Source of the DNA: Dehalococcoidia bacterium
GTDB taxonomy: Bacteria > Chloroflexota > Dehalococcoidia > Lucifugimonadales > UBA3495
Length of the DNA stretch: 47,664 nucleotides
Direction of reading: 5' to 3'
NCBI GenBank assembly: GCA_021295965.1
Contig: JAGWBI010000006.1
Span: 70,174-117,837 of the forward strand
The position numbers and the translations under genes are program-made. Positions 8,557 through 16,049 of the stretch are shown here, in pieces. The notes beneath the pieces are model-generated. The model did not search any database, was not told the origin of the DNA, and saw nothing but the letters and a program-made list of their open reading frames with translations. The first letter of the stretch is position 1. Each line of letters opens with the position of its first letter.

Positions 8557-8571
8557 TCCGCCGCAGGCGGA
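8557..8571. repeat. TCCGCC-GCA-GGCGGA palindrome
   Basis: This 15-base palindrome is identical to the one inside the coding sequence at 20369-20383 and is the reverse complement of the one at 18200-18214. It lies in the gene-free stretch before the unknown two-gene cassette. Confidence 0.75.
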
Positions 8572-8640
8572 AGGTGGTCGGGTCTAACTGAGCCTTGCCG
8601 AGTGCGACCGGTTGCGATTTGGTACTGACGGGGTGGCCGT

Positions 8641-8660
8641 CGAAGTGAAATCCTGCCTTT
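8641..8660 (+). repeat. Dispersed repeat A, short third copy
   Basis: Twenty bases (CGAAGTGAAATCCTGCCTTT) match the end of copy 1 at about 78-97, in the same orientation and without the palindrome insert. Only this fragment of the repeat is recognisable. Confidence 0.6.
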
Positions 8661-8925
8661 CGGGGTTTGGGATGTAACAGCTGTTTTGCCTTGGCTGTAT
8701 TTAGGATATATGTTCTGGAACGGAGTGGTCAAGGGGGTATTGTCAGTTTTTGGGTTTTCACATCAATGGCTGGAGAGCATCTGCCAGATGGTGATCGGCG
8801 GATCCGGCGGTTCCGACCGACCTTTGATCAGTCAGTAGGCGGAACCCTTGTTCCGTGCTGAGCGACAACCACGTGATTACTTCTTCAGATAAAACCTGAG
8901 TTTTGGTCATCGGCCGATTTGCTAC

Positions 8926-8953
8926 TTGCCGTTGAAATCGGCCCGTCTATAAT
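8926..8953 (+). promoter_or_regulatory. Sigma70-type promoter of the two-gene cassette
   Basis: TTGCCG (8926-8931), a 16-base spacer and a perfect TATAAT (8948-8953) precede the cassette's first start codon by about 32 bases. The -10 box is consensus and the -35 box matches four of six bases. This suggests that the cassette is expressed as an independent unit. Confidence 0.6.
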
Positions 8954-8984
8954 GGGCAGCCCAAACTAGCGTGGATGCTTTGGA

Positions 8985-9587
8985 ATGGTGATGCTTGACT
9001 TGAACGAATTGGGGCACGGGGCCAATCCTGGCATTTCCGCCGCCAAAGGTGCTGAACTGGCAGAAGCCGCAGCAGTTTGCATGGAAGAACAGGGTCATAT
9101 CCAAGGAATTGAAATGGCGGTCCGGGGACTCATCCAACAAAATCATCGCCTGGATTGGACCCCAGTTACACGTCAAGCCCACCGTACTTGGGATGATAAT
9201 GACGAAGCTACCGAAGATGGAGCCGCATGCATAGCTGCCCTCATTGCCAATCACGATATCGGCCAAACGGTGATCATACGTGCGAGGAAGAGCACGCCAC
9301 AGCAACCAACTGGTTTCGACTATTGGTTGGGAGACAACGACACGGATACTGTGTCCGACGCCGAACGAGCCGCGACGAGATCACTTTCATCATTGCTTGC
9401 AGAAGAGAATTTAATCGCTAGAATGAGGCTTGAAGTATCCGGTATTCGTAACGGAGACGACTCTGTCGTCGCAGCACGAGTGCGGCGCAAAGTGCGGCAG
9501 ATAGGTCGCTCCAATGCGCTAGGGTTGCCCGCTTACGTGGTCGTCGTGGAATTTGGACGTCCAATTGCCGAGGTCAGAGAAGCATGA
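8985..9587 (+). CDS. Unknown protein, first gene of a two-gene cassette
   Basis: I do not assign a family to this 200-residue protein. It has an Ala-rich helical N-terminal half (AELAEAAAVCMEEQGH), a middle GFDYWLGD segment and a C-terminal stretch with RMRLEVSGI, RVRRKVRQIG and LPAYVVVVEFG. The order Asp (FDYW), Glu (LEVSG) and a basic helix recalls a restriction-endonuclease fold, but this is weak inference. The start could also be the in-frame ATG at 8991. Its stop overlaps the next gene's ATG by four bases (ATGA), implying translational coupling. Base composition looks less GC-rich than the flanking metabolic genes. Confidence 0.75.
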   Translation: MVMLDLNELGHGANPGISAAKGAELAEAAAVCMEEQGHIQGIEMAVRGLIQQNHRLDWTPVTRQAHRTWDDNDEATEDGAACIAALIANHDIGQTVIIRARKSTPQQPTGFDYWLGDNDTDTVSDAERAATRSLSSLLAEENLIARMRLEVSGIRNGDDSVVAARVRRKVRQIGRSNALGLPAYVVVVEFGRPIAEVREA

Positions 9588-10705
9588 GTTCGGTCCGCGA
9601 CTATCATAATCTGGCCATGGACCTTGCCGATCTCGGTTTTAGAAATCGATCTCGCGGCAACACCGATCTTGCCTTGGCATACTTCGGCCAAGCTCTAGAC
9701 TTCGAGTTGGCAGCCATCGACGAACTTGGCCCATCCGACCCATTGGCATGGTCAATACTGCACCGCAGTGCAGCTACCCTAGCAATGGATTGCCGGCGGT
9801 TCCGTGAAGCCGAGCAATTAACTGCGCGAGCCTTGGCAGGCGAGCCACACCCCGATATCGCTGAAGAATTACGCGACCTTCTTGAACAAATTTATTTCCA
9901 GCGGCATTTGAGCCTGAAAGGCGTCGCATTGCACGACGATGAACTTCAATTGAGCCTTGCAGGGCAAGAGGTCGGTCACGGCGTCGTGGGCTACAGTGAA
10001 ATTTACGACCGCGTTGACAATACATCGAAGCTAATATATCGCATTGTTGAACGGAAACACGAGCGTCCTTTTAGAGAGCGAGGACCTTTGCCGAAAAATA
10101 TCCGACAAGACTACCAAACATTGGTTTCCGCTCCAAGAGGTGGCAGCTTCACAGTGTCTCTCCGCTTTAGCAGCCCGTTGCAACCTATTCAGCCGCAATT
10201 GCCGGGGATGCTCGACACAGCAGCCATCATCGATGAGTTTATGGATCTACTCGGCCTAATGAACGGGGCTAAAATCGATGAGATACGACAACGGATTAGG
10301 CACCATGATTATCTCAGGAACTTCATTGGCTTGGCGAGGAAAATAGCCCCCGACGGCGAAAAGGTCCGTCAGGTGGGGTTCACGACAACACGCGATGGAG
10401 ACGAACGCTCAGTCGAACTGACCATGCCAGCTTCGGAGATAGTGGTACCTCCACCCCCAGATATACCGGATACCCCATCCGAACCTGTTTCGATACGCGG
10501 AATACTGCGTCTAGCGGACGCGGTTCGCGATGACGAAAACCTCATACAGATCGTGGATGGAAGGCAAGTATACAGCGTACACGTACCAGCAGGTTTGATG
10601 AACGACATTGTCCGGCCAATGTGGGATTTGCCAGTGGCCGTACAAGGTATGCGATCTGGTAACCAAATCACACTCATAGACATTTGGGCGGAAGACCAAG
10701 ATTGA
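9584..10705 (+). CDS. Unknown protein with TPR-like N-terminus
   Basis: Residues about 1-110 of this 373-residue protein form helical pairs resembling tetratricopeptide repeats (YHNLAMDLADLGFRNRSRGN, then DLALAYFGQALDFELAAI and RFREAEQLTARALAG). The remainder is unassigned. It contains a beta-rich segment around FTVSLRFSSPLQ, a proline-rich linker (VVPPPPDIPDTPSEP) and a C-terminal small beta-like domain. It overlaps the preceding gene by ATGA, so the two products are probably made in a fixed ratio and may form a complex. No catalytic motif is evident. Composition is less GC-rich than the neighbours, consistent with acquisition. Confidence 0.75.
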   Translation: MSSVRDYHNLAMDLADLGFRNRSRGNTDLALAYFGQALDFELAAIDELGPSDPLAWSILHRSAATLAMDCRRFREAEQLTARALAGEPHPDIAEELRDLLEQIYFQRHLSLKGVALHDDELQLSLAGQEVGHGVVGYSEIYDRVDNTSKLIYRIVERKHERPFRERGPLPKNIRQDYQTLVSAPRGGSFTVSLRFSSPLQPIQPQLPGMLDTAAIIDEFMDLLGLMNGAKIDEIRQRIRHHDYLRNFIGLARKIAPDGEKVRQVGFTTTRDGDERSVELTMPASEIVVPPPPDIPDTPSEPVSIRGILRLADAVRDDENLIQIVDGRQVYSVHVPAGLMNDIVRPMWDLPVAVQGMRSGNQITLIDIWAEDQD

Positions 10706-10712
10706 ATCTTGT

Positions 10713-10747
10713 CAAATAAGTTATTTGCATTGTACTCATCTTGAGTA
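10713..10747. terminator. Twin small hairpins between convergent genes
   Basis: CAAATAA-G-TTATTTG (10713-10727) and TACTCA-TCT-TGAGTA (10733-10747) are two short palindromes in the 74-base gap between convergent gene ends at 10705 and 10780. They are AT-rich and weak, so a terminator role is only suggested by position. Confidence 0.4.
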
Positions 10748-10779
10748 GGCAAAGAGTTAGCCATCAGCACCATTTCCGC

Positions 10780-12387
10780 TTACGTGAACGGCGTGGGCAT
10801 CATGCCTACCGGGACCTCGATGAGGCTGGGGGCGTCGGCGGAGAGGGCTTCGCGGATGGCTGCTTCGAGGGCTTCGGGGCCTTCGGCGCGGGCGGCGCGG
10901 ACGCCGTAGGCTTCGGCGAGTTTTACGAAGTCGGGGTTGTGGAGCTCGGCGCCGACGGCGCGGCCGTTGAACTGGTTGACCTGGTCGCGCAGGACGTTGC
11001 CGTAGGCGTTGTCGTTGAAGACCACCGCCACCGCGTTGATGCCGTGCTGGACCGCCGTGGCAAGCTCCTGGGAGTTGAACAGGAAGCCGCCGTCGCCGCA
11101 GAGGGCCACCACCGGACGGTTGGGTTGGGCCACCTTGGCGCCCAGCGCGGTGGGGTAGGCGTAGCCCAGGTTGCCGGAGTAGCTGGACGTGATGAAGGTG
11201 CGCGGCTCGTAGGTGGGCCAGAAGGCGCGGGCGTAGTAGCCCAGCTGGGTCATGCCGGACACCAGGATGCCGTCTTCCGGCACCGCCGCGCGCACTGCGG
11301 CCAGGTAGGACTCCTGCGGCTCCGGTCGCAGCGCGGACTCCTTGCGGCGCTGGCGCAGGGCTTCGGTCTCCGCCGCGAAGGACGGGCGGGAACCCAAGTC
11401 GATGGTCTCGGCCAACCTGGCGTCCACCTGCTCCATCACGGTGCGGGCGTCGCCGGCGATGCCGTAGGTGTTGTCCCAGTTGCGCCCCAACTCGTCGGGG
11501 TCAATGTCGATCTGCACCACGCGCTGGCCGTCCAGCCACATGGGGAAGGCCATGCGGCTGCCGACGCCCAGGATGACGTCGAAGTGGGGTTCCTCCTTGG
11601 CCACGGGATCGTTGCGGAGGCGCAGCGCACCCAACGCCAGCGGATGCCGGTCGTCGATGACGCCCTTGCCCTCGGCGGTGGTGATCACAGGAGCCTGAAG
11701 TCGCTCGGCCAATCGCACGAGCGCCTCCGAACCCTCGGATGATATAACGCCACCGCCGGCCCAGATCAGGGGACGGCGCGCTCCGGCCAGGATGCGGGCG
11801 GCCTCGGCCACCTGCTCGTCGGGCGCGGCGGGCCGGGAGTAGCCCTCGGCTTCGATCAGCGTGACCTCGCGCTGCTCCGCCATGGTTTCCGGCGGCATTT
11901 CGATCTCCACCGGACGCGGCCGGCCGGTGGTCAATTGGCGGAAGGCTTCGCGAACGGCCTCGGGGGCTTCCTCGGCGGTCATCATGCGGCGGACGTACTT
12001 GGTAATCGGTCGTATGCAGTCCTGCTGGTCGTTGACCTCGTGCAGGATGCCCCGGTCGGCGCCGATGAGGTCGCGCTCGATCTGGCCCGACACCACCAGC
12101 ACCGGCGACGACGCCGAGTAGGCCGTGCTGATGGCCGCCGATGCGTTGAGCAGGCCGGGGCCCGGCACCATGAGCGCCGTGCCGACACCGCCGCTGGCCC
12201 GGGCATACCCGTCGGCCATGTAGGCGGTGGCCTGCTCGTGGCGCGTGGTAATGAGCCGGATGCCCGGAACGTCGTTCAATGCGTCCAGGGCGTGATAGAG
12301 CTGCACGCCGGGAAGCCCGAAAATGACGCGCACCCCCTCCAGGTACAACGAGCGCATGAGAGCCTGGCCGCCGGTCATGGTGGGCAT
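10780..12387 (-). CDS. Thiamine diphosphate-dependent enzyme, acetolactate synthase-like
   Basis: The 535-residue protein has the three-domain ThDP-enzyme layout. The N-terminal Pyr domain has the cofactor-activating Glu51 in TTRHEQATAYMADGYARA. A central domain includes LIWAGGGVI. The C-terminal PP domain has the GDG...N metal-diphosphate motif (CGDGGFLFNSQE to FNDNAYGN). Relatives include acetolactate synthase, benzoylformate decarboxylase and similar 2-oxoacid enzymes. The exact substrate cannot be told and no regulatory subunit gene is adjacent. The ATG at 12387 follows AGGAAGG by seven bases. An earlier start at 12423 is less likely. Confidence 0.87.
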   Translation of the reverse strand: MPTMTGGQALMRSLYLEGVRVIFGLPGVQLYHALDALNDVPGIRLITTRHEQATAYMADGYARASGGVGTALMVPGPGLLNASAAISTAYSASSPVLVVSGQIERDLIGADRGILHEVNDQQDCIRPITKYVRRMMTAEEAPEAVREAFRQLTTGRPRPVEIEMPPETMAEQREVTLIEAEGYSRPAAPDEQVAEAARILAGARRPLIWAGGGVISSEGSEALVRLAERLQAPVITTAEGKGVIDDRHPLALGALRLRNDPVAKEEPHFDVILGVGSRMAFPMWLDGQRVVQIDIDPDELGRNWDNTYGIAGDARTVMEQVDARLAETIDLGSRPSFAAETEALRQRRKESALRPEPQESYLAAVRAAVPEDGILVSGMTQLGYYARAFWPTYEPRTFITSSYSGNLGYAYPTALGAKVAQPNRPVVALCGDGGFLFNSQELATAVQHGINAVAVVFNDNAYGNVLRDQVNQFNGRAVGAELHNPDFVKLAEAYGVRAARAEGPEALEAAIREALSADAPSLIEVPVGMMPTPFT

Positions 12388-12458
12388 GATGAAACCTTCC
12401 TGAAACGATGTTTTAGCCCGCATTGGCGGGCCGGCCTACCATAGCACACCGCTCCTGG

Positions 12459-12501
12459 CCTGTCATTGCGAGTCCGCCTCTGGCGGACTCGCAATGACAG
12501 G
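12459..12501. repeat. Perfect 43-base palindrome, nested repeat
   Basis: Two perfectly complementary 20-base arms flank TCT. The core is TCCGCC-TCT-GGCGGA and the outer arms are CCTGTCATTGCGAG / CTCGCAATGACAGG. The same outer sequence reappears in longer form at 18178-18283. It lies between two same-strand genes (the monooxygenase stop at 12524 and the ThDP gene start at 12387) and could end the upstream transcript. Confidence 0.9.
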
Positions 12502-12523
12502 TTGGCACGGACGACCCGGTGGG

Positions 12524-13402
12524 TCACGTCACGGCGGGCATGACCTCGGTGGCGATGGTTTCCATGGCCGGGAACACCTCCGCAGGGTCGCCGGAGTAGG
12601 GGGAGACGACGAGGCGCGACACTCCCACGTCGGCGAAAGCCTGGGCATTGGCGCGCATCTCGGCCGGCTCGGTGCCCAGCGTCAAACGGCCGGGGCGACC
12701 GCCCTGCAGGGGGACGCTGATGGATACAGGGATGGACGCCGGGTCGCGGTCGGCGCGTTCCGCCTGCTCATGCAGGTAGCGGATGCCCTGGGCCAGGTCC
12801 TCCGGCGGCATGGCGGTGGGATGCCAGCCGTCGCCGTGGCGGGCGGCCCGGCGGATGGCGGCGCGACTGGTGCCGCCGATGAGCAGGGGGATGCCCTCGG
12901 GCCGGACGGGACGCGGCGAGAAAACCATGTCGGAGAACTGGAAGAAACGCCCTTCGTGGCGGGGATCGTCCTCGGTCCAAAGGGTCTTCATGATCTCGAT
13001 GGACTCGTCGGTGTAGGGGCCGCGCTCGGCGAAGGGGACGCCCATGGCTTCAAGCTCAGTGTCGATCACGCCGACGCCGACGCCCAGCGCGACGCGGCCG
13101 CCGGAAAGCTGATCCAGGGTGGCCGCCTGTTTCGCCAGCCGCATGGGATTGTGATAAGGCAACACGAGGACGCTGGTACCCAGCGTTACCCGACTGGTCT
13201 GAGCGGCGGCGAAGGTGAGGATGGTCATGGGGTCGTAGTAGGGGCGATTGCCCAGGCGCTCATAGACATAGCTGACGTTGAAGACATGGTCGCTGGCCCA
13301 GACGGAATCGTATCCCAGCTCCTCGGCGCGGACGGCGGTGCGGACCACGTCCTGCACGTCGGTCAGGCCCTGGTTGTTGGAAAGGGAAAAGCCGATGTTC
13401 AT
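12524..13402 (-). CDS. LLM class F420-dependent oxidoreductase
   Basis: The 292-residue protein begins MNIGFSLSNNQGLTDVQDVV, then shows ELGYDSVWASDHVFN, GTSVLVLPYHNPMRLAKQAA, LDQLSGGRVALGVGVG and PLLIGGTSRAAIRRAARHGD. This is the usual order for F420-type luciferase-like oxidoreductases. The reaction is a hydride transfer or monooxygenation of an unknown substrate. A GGAG lies ten bases before the ATG. It is the third of five related genes. A DUF559 element lies directly upstream on the same strand. Confidence 0.9.
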   Translation of the reverse strand: MNIGFSLSNNQGLTDVQDVVRTAVRAEELGYDSVWASDHVFNVSYVYERLGNRPYYDPMTILTFAAAQTSRVTLGTSVLVLPYHNPMRLAKQAATLDQLSGGRVALGVGVGVIDTELEAMGVPFAERGPYTDESIEIMKTLWTEDDPRHEGRFFQFSDMVFSPRPVRPEGIPLLIGGTSRAAIRRAARHGDGWHPTAMPPEDLAQGIRYLHEQAERADRDPASIPVSISVPLQGGRPGRLTLGTEPAEMRANAQAFADVGVSRLVVSPYSGDPAEVFPAMETIATEVMPAVT

Positions 13403-13425
13403 ATTGTGGTTGCTCCAGTTGTCTC

Positions 13426-13460
13426 CTCTCCCTTGACGGGAGAGGGCTAGGGTGAGGGTG
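13426..13460. repeat. Left 35-bp inverted repeat of the DUF559 unit
   Basis: This 35-base sequence matches 13798-13832 in inverted orientation with one mismatch. Its inner part holds the TAG stop codon (13447-13449) of the DUF559 gene, and it contains its own CTCTCCC/GGGAGAG stem. Confidence 0.88.
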
Positions 13461-13797
13461 AAGGCCGCTGCTCCAAAGCAGACGTGATTATCTCCAGTAC
13501 GCCGGCCCGGTTGACCAGCACATCATTGTTCCAGAATCTCAATATCGTAAACCCTTCGGACTCAAGCCAAGAGGTTCTCGCATCGTCATATTGAGCCTGC
13601 CCCTGATGCTGCCCGCCGTCCACTTCAATAACCAGTTTCGACCGATAGCATACAAAATCGACGATGTAGCGACCGATGGGAACCTGGCGTCGGAACTTAT
13701 GGTCAGATAACCTGCGGTCTCTGAGCAGGTTCCATAAAGCACGCTCGGCGTCGGTGAGGTTCTGTCGCAGGTTTCGAGCGCGTTGCTGTGGAGTCAT
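13447..13797 (-). CDS. DUF559 endonuclease (Vsr/PD-(D/E)XK-like)
   Basis: The 116-residue protein has the DUF559 signature: LTDAERALWNLLRDRRL, then FRRQVPIGRYIVDFVC, KLVIEVDGGQH and LRFWNNDVL. The Asp in IVDFVC and the Glu and Asp in IEVDGGQH are the likely metal-binding residues of a very-short-patch-repair-like nuclease. The DNA target is unknown. The gene is boxed by 35-bp inverted repeats. The ATG at 13797 abuts the right repeat, whose GAGGGTG may act as ribosome site, and the left repeat supplies the stop and the last residues (PSPSP). A GTG inside the repeat (13806) could add three residues. Confidence 0.88.
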   Translation of the reverse strand: MTPQQRARNLRQNLTDAERALWNLLRDRRLSDHKFRRQVPIGRYIVDFVCYRSKLVIEVDGGQHQGQAQYDDARTSWLESEGFTILRFWNNDVLVNRAGVLEIITSALEQRPSPSP

Positions 13798-13832
13798 CAC
13801 CCTCACCCTAACCCTCTCCCGTCAAGGGAGAG
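13798..13832. repeat. Right 35-bp inverted repeat of the DUF559 unit
   Basis: This is the partner of 13426-13460 (34 of 35 bases match). It starts at the base next to the ATG of the DUF559 gene. Together the two repeats delimit a roughly 407-base unit that looks like a minimal mobile element carrying its own nuclease. Confidence 0.88.
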
Positions 13833-13862
13833 GGGATTTTTCGATTGAGCAGGGCAGGTCAT

Positions 13863-13904
13863 CACCCTCACTCTCACCCTAACCCTCTCCCGTCAAAGGA
13901 GAGG
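13863..13904. repeat. Additional direct copy of the DUF559-flanking repeat
   Basis: This repeats the right inverted repeat in the same orientation, with an extra CTCTCAC step and an A in place of G in the loop-proximal arm. It lies just downstream of the phosphotriesterase-like gene's stop (13923, minus strand), where its stem could act as a terminator. Confidence 0.8.
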
Positions 13905-13922
13905 GGATATATGTTTGACGGA

Positions 13923-14873
13923 TTAGTCTTCAAAGAAGCGACGGGGGTTGTCCACCATCATGGATTGGATGTCGTCGTCGGTGGCTCCTAGTTCGAGGAG
14001 GCGGGGCAGGACGTTGCGGGTGATGAAGAGGTAGCCGTCGGGGTTGAAGGCTTCGCGTTCGCGGCGCAGTTCTTCAGAGGGCTGTACCACGGGCGTGGAG
14101 TGATCATGGGACAGCATCAGGCGGTGGGCCCAGCCGGCGTCGATGAGTTGCTTGACGACCTCGGTGCGCGTCTCCCAACGGGGCGTCTCGGGGGTGCGCC
14201 CGCCGGGGTAGCGGTCGAGGCCGAGCCACACGCCCTCCTCCAGCAAACCGATGAGGTAGCTGACGTCGGTATCGTCGTTGCTGTGGCCGATATAGACGCG
14301 GTTGAGATCGACGCCCTCCTCCTTGAGGATGCGGACCTGCTCCTCGCCCACGCGGTCCGGGGACCAGGTGTGGGTGCTGATACGGGTTCCGGTGGCGTTG
14401 CAGGCGCGGGCGGCAGCGCGCAGCACGATCTCTTCGTTCTCGGTGACGCCGCCTCGGTCGCTGGCGACCTTGATGATGCCGGCCTTGACGCCGGTTTCCT
14501 CAATGCCCTCCTCAATCTCCTTGATGAACAGGGCGGCCACCCGGTCCACCGGCGCGCCCCAGAAGATGCGGGGGATGGCAAGGTGGTTGCCGCAGCAGGG
14601 GATGGCGTGAACGCCGGAGCGGCGGCTGACCTCCTGCATCAGCGGGATGTCGCGGCCGAGGTCCAGGGTGGTGACGTCGATGATGGTGCGCACGCCGCCT
14701 GCATAGGCTTCAGTCAGTGCGGCGGTCGCGGCGTCGGCGATGGCCTGGCGGTCCTGGAAGCCGGGATAGGCCGCGGCGGTTCCGGCGGCGCCCAGGGTGA
14801 TGTGCTCGTGGCTGAGGGTAAAGCCGAGGTCGGCGGATTCTACGGGGCCGAGGACGGTGTTGACTTGCGACAT
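13923..14873 (-). CDS. Phosphotriesterase-family metal hydrolase
   Basis: The 316-residue protein has the complete phosphotriesterase-family metal site: His22 and His24 in LSHEHITLG, the carboxylated Lys135 in IIKVASDRGG, His168 in ISTHTWSP, His197 in VYIGHSNDD and Asp257 in LSHDHST. Family members hydrolyse lactones or organophosphates using two metal ions. Lactonase activity is common, but the substrate here is unknown. The open frame extends upstream to 15479 without support. The ATG at 14873 has GGAGGG nine bases upstream. It lies downstream of the DUF488 genes, separated by a palindromic repeat. Confidence 0.9.
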   Translation of the reverse strand: MSQVNTVLGPVESADLGFTLSHEHITLGAAGTAAAYPGFQDRQAIADAATAALTEAYAGGVRTIIDVTTLDLGRDIPLMQEVSRRSGVHAIPCCGNHLAIPRIFWGAPVDRVAALFIKEIEEGIEETGVKAGIIKVASDRGGVTENEEIVLRAAARACNATGTRISTHTWSPDRVGEEQVRILKEEGVDLNRVYIGHSNDDTDVSYLIGLLEEGVWLGLDRYPGGRTPETPRWETRTEVVKQLIDAGWAHRLMLSHDHSTPVVQPSEELRREREAFNPDGYLFITRNVLPRLLELGATDDDIQSMMVDNPRRFFED

Positions 14874-14903
14874 TGCGGTTCCCTCCGGTGTCTGAAAGTC
14901 TGG

Positions 14904-14949
14904 GTTCCCGCCCCGTATCAAGTACGGGGTGACGTTCTTTCGCGGGAAC
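14904..14949. repeat. Nested palindrome between genes
   Basis: An inner stem CCCCGTA/TACGGGG (14911-14929) sits inside outer arms GTTCCCG/CGGGAAC (14904-14910 and 14943-14949). It fills most of the 92-base gap between the DUF488 stop and the phosphotriesterase start, so those genes may not share one transcript. Confidence 0.7.
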
Positions 14950-14965
14950 GATGAAAATTTGGGGA

Positions 14966-15403
14966 TCAGACCAGGTGGACGATTTCCACGTTGCCCCAGT
15001 GTTTTTGGAGGTACTCCGCGACCAGACGGCGGTGACAGCGGTCGGGCGTATCCTCGCTGCACAACAGGCAACTGTCGGCGATTATATCCTGTGGGATGGC
15101 GGCCTGGATGAGCCGGCGTTCGATCAGCGTGTGGAAGATGGGTTCGTATTCGTCCCAAGTGATTTGCTTCTTGCGGTAGGCGTCGAGCAAGGCGTCGGTG
15201 GGCGACAGGCGGGGCAGGTGGATGTAGTCCATGCCGCAGAGTTCGCGGAGGAACCAAGGCAGGTCGCTGCGCTTGGAGAAACCGGCGAGGCCGGAGGTGT
15301 TGCGGAGCCGAATATCCACAACGCGCTTGGCGCCGGAGTCGCGCAGCAACCCGAAAAACTGAGCGGCGGATTTTCGGGTGAAACCTATGGTGTAGAGTTT
15401 CAC
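14966..15403 (-). CDS. DUF488 family protein, second copy
   Basis: The 145-residue protein begins VKLYTIGFTRKSAAQFFGLL and contains VVDIRLRN, LPWFLRELCGMDYIHLP and SCLLCSEDTPDRCHRRLVAE. The C-x-E-x(4)-CHR pattern is the DUF488 hallmark and suggests a thiol active or metal site. The biochemical role is not established. It starts at GTG (15403), overlapping the stop of the preceding DUF488 gene in a GTGA arrangement, so translation is coupled. It differs greatly from its neighbour outside the motif, so the two are ancient paralogues and not a recent duplication. Confidence 0.85.
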   Translation of the reverse strand: MKLYTIGFTRKSAAQFFGLLRDSGAKRVVDIRLRNTSGLAGFSKRSDLPWFLRELCGMDYIHLPRLSPTDALLDAYRKKQITWDEYEPIFHTLIERRLIQAAIPQDIIADSCLLCSEDTPDRCHRRLVAEYLQKHWGNVEIVHLV

Positions 15404-16035
15404 CGGGTGCCCTCCCAATCCTCACCGGCGGCGGGAATCTTTTCGCCAACGTAGGCAAACTTGCGCGCCTGGCGGTCAAGCGCCTCGGCGATTACGTCAT
15501 CGCGGGAGCGGAACATATCACCGTGGGGAGGCAGCTTGTGAGTGTCAATGAGCCGGCCCATGGCGGCGGCGTGGTCTTCCAGGCTGCCGTCGGCGAGGAT
15601 GTGGGCGACGGCGACGCCGCGGTCGGCCAGGGCGCGGGCCACCAGTAGCGTGCGGTGGCATTCCAGCGGCTCTTTCTCGGTGCAAAGCAGGGCGACGCAG
15701 CGCTCGTCGGCGGCGCGGATGACGCGGCGGATGCCGTCGTCAAAGAGGTCGGTTTCGGCAACCCGGTCGTACTGAACGCGGCCCTCGGCATCGTAGCAGG
15801 AACGGTCGGCGGGCCGGCCGCCCAGCTCGCCGCCGAGGTAGGTGTAGGCGATGCCGATGTCGTCCAGTATCCTCTGCAAGGGTTCGTGATTGAAGTGAGG
15901 GGTGTAACGGCTGTACGGTGCAGAGCGAACGTCGGCCACTTCGTCCACGCCGTGGCGCACCAACAAGTTGACGAACGCCCCGGGCGGATGATTGGAGTGG
16001 CCGACGGTGAGGATGGGATGTTGGGTCAGGCTCAA
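15400..16035 (-). CDS. DUF488 family protein, first copy
   Basis: The 211-residue protein begins with ILTVGHSNHPPGAFVNLLVR and shows VADVRSAPYSRYTPHFNH, YTYLGGELGGRP and VALLCTEKEPLECHRTLL. The last segment is the conserved DUF488 Cys...CHR block. A C-terminal helical tail of about 60 residues is absent from the next gene. The start is a TTG with GAGG eight bases upstream, 14 bases after the stop of the dual-OB gene. The gene sits in a packed minus-strand cassette with a toxin-antitoxin pair. The function is unknown. Confidence 0.87.
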   Translation of the reverse strand: MSLTQHPILTVGHSNHPPGAFVNLLVRHGVDEVADVRSAPYSRYTPHFNHEPLQRILDDIGIAYTYLGGELGGRPADRSCYDAEGRVQYDRVAETDLFDDGIRRVIRAADERCVALLCTEKEPLECHRTLLVARALADRGVAVAHILADGSLEDHAAAMGRLIDTHKLPPHGDMFRSRDDVIAEALDRQARKFAYVGEKIPAAGEDWEGTR

Positions 16036-16049
16036 TGCGCAATCCTCGG

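Noticed and set aside
13426..13904. Possible CRISPR array at the repeats around the DUF559 gene
   Set aside because: There are only three copies, in mixed orientation, with unequal spacing and a gene between them.
14874..15479. N-terminal extension of the phosphotriesterase-like gene
   Set aside because: It runs through a palindrome and antisense of DUF488 genes. The ATG at 14873 has a strong ribosome site and the family's start.
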